The translations under genes and the position numbers were made by a program. Source: Dictyobacter alpinus (GTDB lineage Bacteria > Chloroflexota > Ktedonobacteria > Ktedonobacterales > Ktedonobacteraceae). Taken from it: 64,000 nucleotides of DNA. The number at the start of each line of letters is the position of its first letter. Position 1 is the first letter of the stretch. Where the stretch lies: contig NZ_BIFT01000001.1 of NCBI RefSeq assembly GCF_003967575.1, positions 2,170,001 to 2,234,000 on the forward strand. Direction: 5' to 3'. The notes under the pieces are model-generated. The model was given only the letters and a program-made list of their open reading frames with translations. It was not told the origin of the DNA and did no database searches. This document shows positions 62,786 through 64,000 of the stretch, piece by piece.

Positions 62786-63721
62786 TTATTCCTGCAAGAA
62801 GCGCGCAATCGCATCAGCCAGCACACGTGGACGCTGCAACTGAATATCATGCGCGGTATCCGGCATCCAAAGAACCGAACAGCGTTGAATGGCTCGCGCC
62901 ACCTGGGCCGCCATCTGGCCTTTAGCCGCCGCGAACTCGTCCGCGTGCTCCAGGCGCTCCGGTGGTTCCTCACCTGGCAGAGGCCGACTCGCAGCCGGAA
63001 CCAGCAGCACGGGACAGCTCAACTTGCCATAATACAGCAACGCCCGATCTTCCCATAGAGAAGCACGGATCGCGCGCTGATGTTCCGGCGACAATCGCTC
63101 ACGGACAGTGCCATCGGGCTGCTCTTGCACATACGTCTGTACAATCGCCTCCACCTCAGGACTCCAGTTAAAAACTAACTCTTTACGCAACGCCTGTGAG
63201 TACTCCTGCCGTGAAGGATAGCTATCCGCCGAAACCTTCTCGCGAATGAAGCGCTCACGGGTCATGCCCGGCCAGTGGCGCGGCTCCACATGCGGACAAT
63301 CCACCAGCACCAGATGACTCACCAGGGCGGGATGGCGAGCGGCCAGCACCAACGCCACACGCGCTCCCCAACCATGTCCTACTACCGCCACCTGTCCCAG
63401 ACCTAGTTTCGCCATACCACTGATAATATCTTCAGCAATCGTCACAAGATCATAACCATCGACCGGTTGATCACTTAAACCATGGCCACGCAGATCAAAG
63501 GCCAGCGACAAATGCCGTGGATAGAGAGCCTCAGCCGTCAAACGCCAGGTATCAGCCGTAGCCGCCAGACCATGCAAGAGCACCACAGGAATATTATCCA
63601 TATTTTCATCAGGCGCAAGGGTAGCAGCAGTACCCAACTGAGAAATATACTCAGGATCCCACTCAAGATAGTGAAGACGGACCTCGTCCGCATCAACAAA
63701 GGAGCTATGAGGTTCTAGCAT
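62786..63721 (-). CDS. Alpha/beta hydrolase with altered nucleophile elbow
   Basis: About 311 residues with the alpha/beta-hydrolase fold: oxyanion strand VVLLHGLAATADTW near 47-60, nucleophile elbow VVGHGWGARVAL near 114-125, and a final His in MPDTAHDIQLQ near 295. In the elbow the usual Ser or Asp of GHSWG/GHDWG is Gly, read directly from the codons, so classical hydrolysis should be impaired. The ATG at 63721 has AGAGAGGT upstream. It lies 32 bases after the EamA gene and 111 bases before the amidohydrolase gene. Confidence 0.82.
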   Translation of the reverse strand: MLEPHSSFVDADEVRLHYLEWDPEYISQLGTAATLAPDENMDNIPVVLLHGLAATADTWRLTAEALYPRHLSLAFDLRGHGLSDQPVDGYDLVTIAEDIISGMAKLGLGQVAVVGHGWGARVALVLAARHPALVSHLVLVDCPHVEPRHWPGMTRERFIREKVSADSYPSRQEYSQALRKELVFNWSPEVEAIVQTYVQEQPDGTVRERLSPEHQRAIRASLWEDRALLYYGKLSCPVLLVPAASRPLPGEEPPERLEHADEFAAAKGQMAAQVARAIQRCSVLWMPDTAHDIQLQRPRVLADAIARFLQE

Positions 63722-63753
63722 AAACAAACATACCTCTCTCTCAATATATCATC

Positions 63754-64000
63754 TTATTCCTGTTTAGAAATTAAGTAGACGCTGACGATAATGAGCATAC
63801 CGCCAAAGATGGTATAGGGTGTCAGCTCTTCATGTAACAGCAACACGCCAAGTAAGGGTCCCAGTAATGGTTGAATAAACAGGGTCGAAGCGGCCTTAGA
63901 AGCATTGACTTTTACAAGTCCCTGAAACCAGGCCAGATAGGCCACGCTGGTACACATAACAGCCAGCCAGAGCACACTGAACCAGCCCAGCGGACCAGGC
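63754..64000 (-). CDS. EamA/DMT-type transporter, N-terminus cut by window edge
   Basis: The last 82 residues are visible; the frame is open to base 64000. Three hydrophobic helices are seen (SVLWLAVMCTSVAYLAWF; FIQPLLGPLLGVLLLHE; TIFGGMLIIVSVYLI). The block QPLLGPLLGVLLLHEELTPY is typical of the second EamA repeat of drug/metabolite transporters. The substrate is unknown. It is the first gene in this window of the run leading to the hydrolase and amidohydrolase. Confidence 0.85.
   Translation of the reverse strand, partial: PGPLGWFSVLWLAVMCTSVAYLAWFQGLVKVNASKAASTLFIQPLLGPLLGVLLLHEELTPYTIFGGMLIIVSVYLISKQE

Overview
This is a bacterial chromosomal window of moderate GC. Its style fits the Ktedonobacteria class of Chloroflexota: large multi-sensor histidine kinases, many TPR proteins, DHA2-type exporters, a standalone 5S rRNA, and conflict-system proteins of the GAP1/vWA/PP2C/kinase type. 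This placement is inference from gene content; no 16S rRNA is present. Both ends cut genes: a metallophosphoesterase on the left and an EamA transporter on the right.

Layout. (1) 1-3.3 kb: phosphoesterase, YtxH protein, single-domain response regulator, tRNA-Lys, an F420/FMN-type oxidoreductase, and a 5S rRNA-tRNA-Gly unit with its own promoter and terminator. Two long perfect palindromes follow. (2) 4.1-19.1 kb: a 1519-residue GAP1-like protein, a PAS-GAF histidine kinase, a TauE/SafE-DUF1634 pair, an M20 peptidase, a TetR regulator, a GT39-type glycosyltransferase and a Gfo/Idh/MocA oxidoreductase. (3) 19.1-21.2 kb: an AT-rich, repeat-rich stretch and a secreted LysM-CHAP protein. (4) 21.5-33.7 kb: a vWA-PP2C-kinase operon, a TetR gene, and two paralogous exporter operons (MFS, HlyD-like adaptor, small anchored coiled-coil protein). 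The vWA operon, the TetR gene and the second exporter operon each begin with a near-identical promoter plus a 14-bp operator. (5) 33.9-49.3 kb: a composite integrative island in a tRNA-Arg(CCT) gene. A displaced 5' half lies at 33.9 kb, the intact tRNA at 47.0 kb and a displaced 3' half at 49.2 kb. The island carries a tyrosine recombinase, an operon with a TIR-nuclease-methyltransferase fusion, small DNA-binding proteins, a replication-like ATPase beside iteron-like repeats, a DUF559 nuclease, a DUF4231/SLATT-like membrane protein and a broken second integrase. (6) 49.3-64 kb: small two-TM proteins with acetyltransferase-like gene fragments, a histidine kinase-response regulator pair, AlkB, a TPR protein, an EmrB-type exporter, a second TauE/SafE permease, a cluster of palindromic elements, and an amidohydrolase / alpha-beta hydrolase / EamA gene run.

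Main points. The GAP1-like protein (4.1-8.7 kb) and the PP2C and kinase proteins (22.6-26.4 kb) lie at two loci but share the same helical repeat in their C-terminal parts; GAP1 and PP2C also share a C-terminal domain. This suggests one distributed conflict or signalling complex. Its vWA-PP2C-kinase half appears co-regulated with multidrug exporters through a common TetR-type operator. The TIR-restriction/modification fusion in the island is a second candidate defence system. Several families of perfect palindromes, with conserved flanks and variable arms, are scattered through the window.
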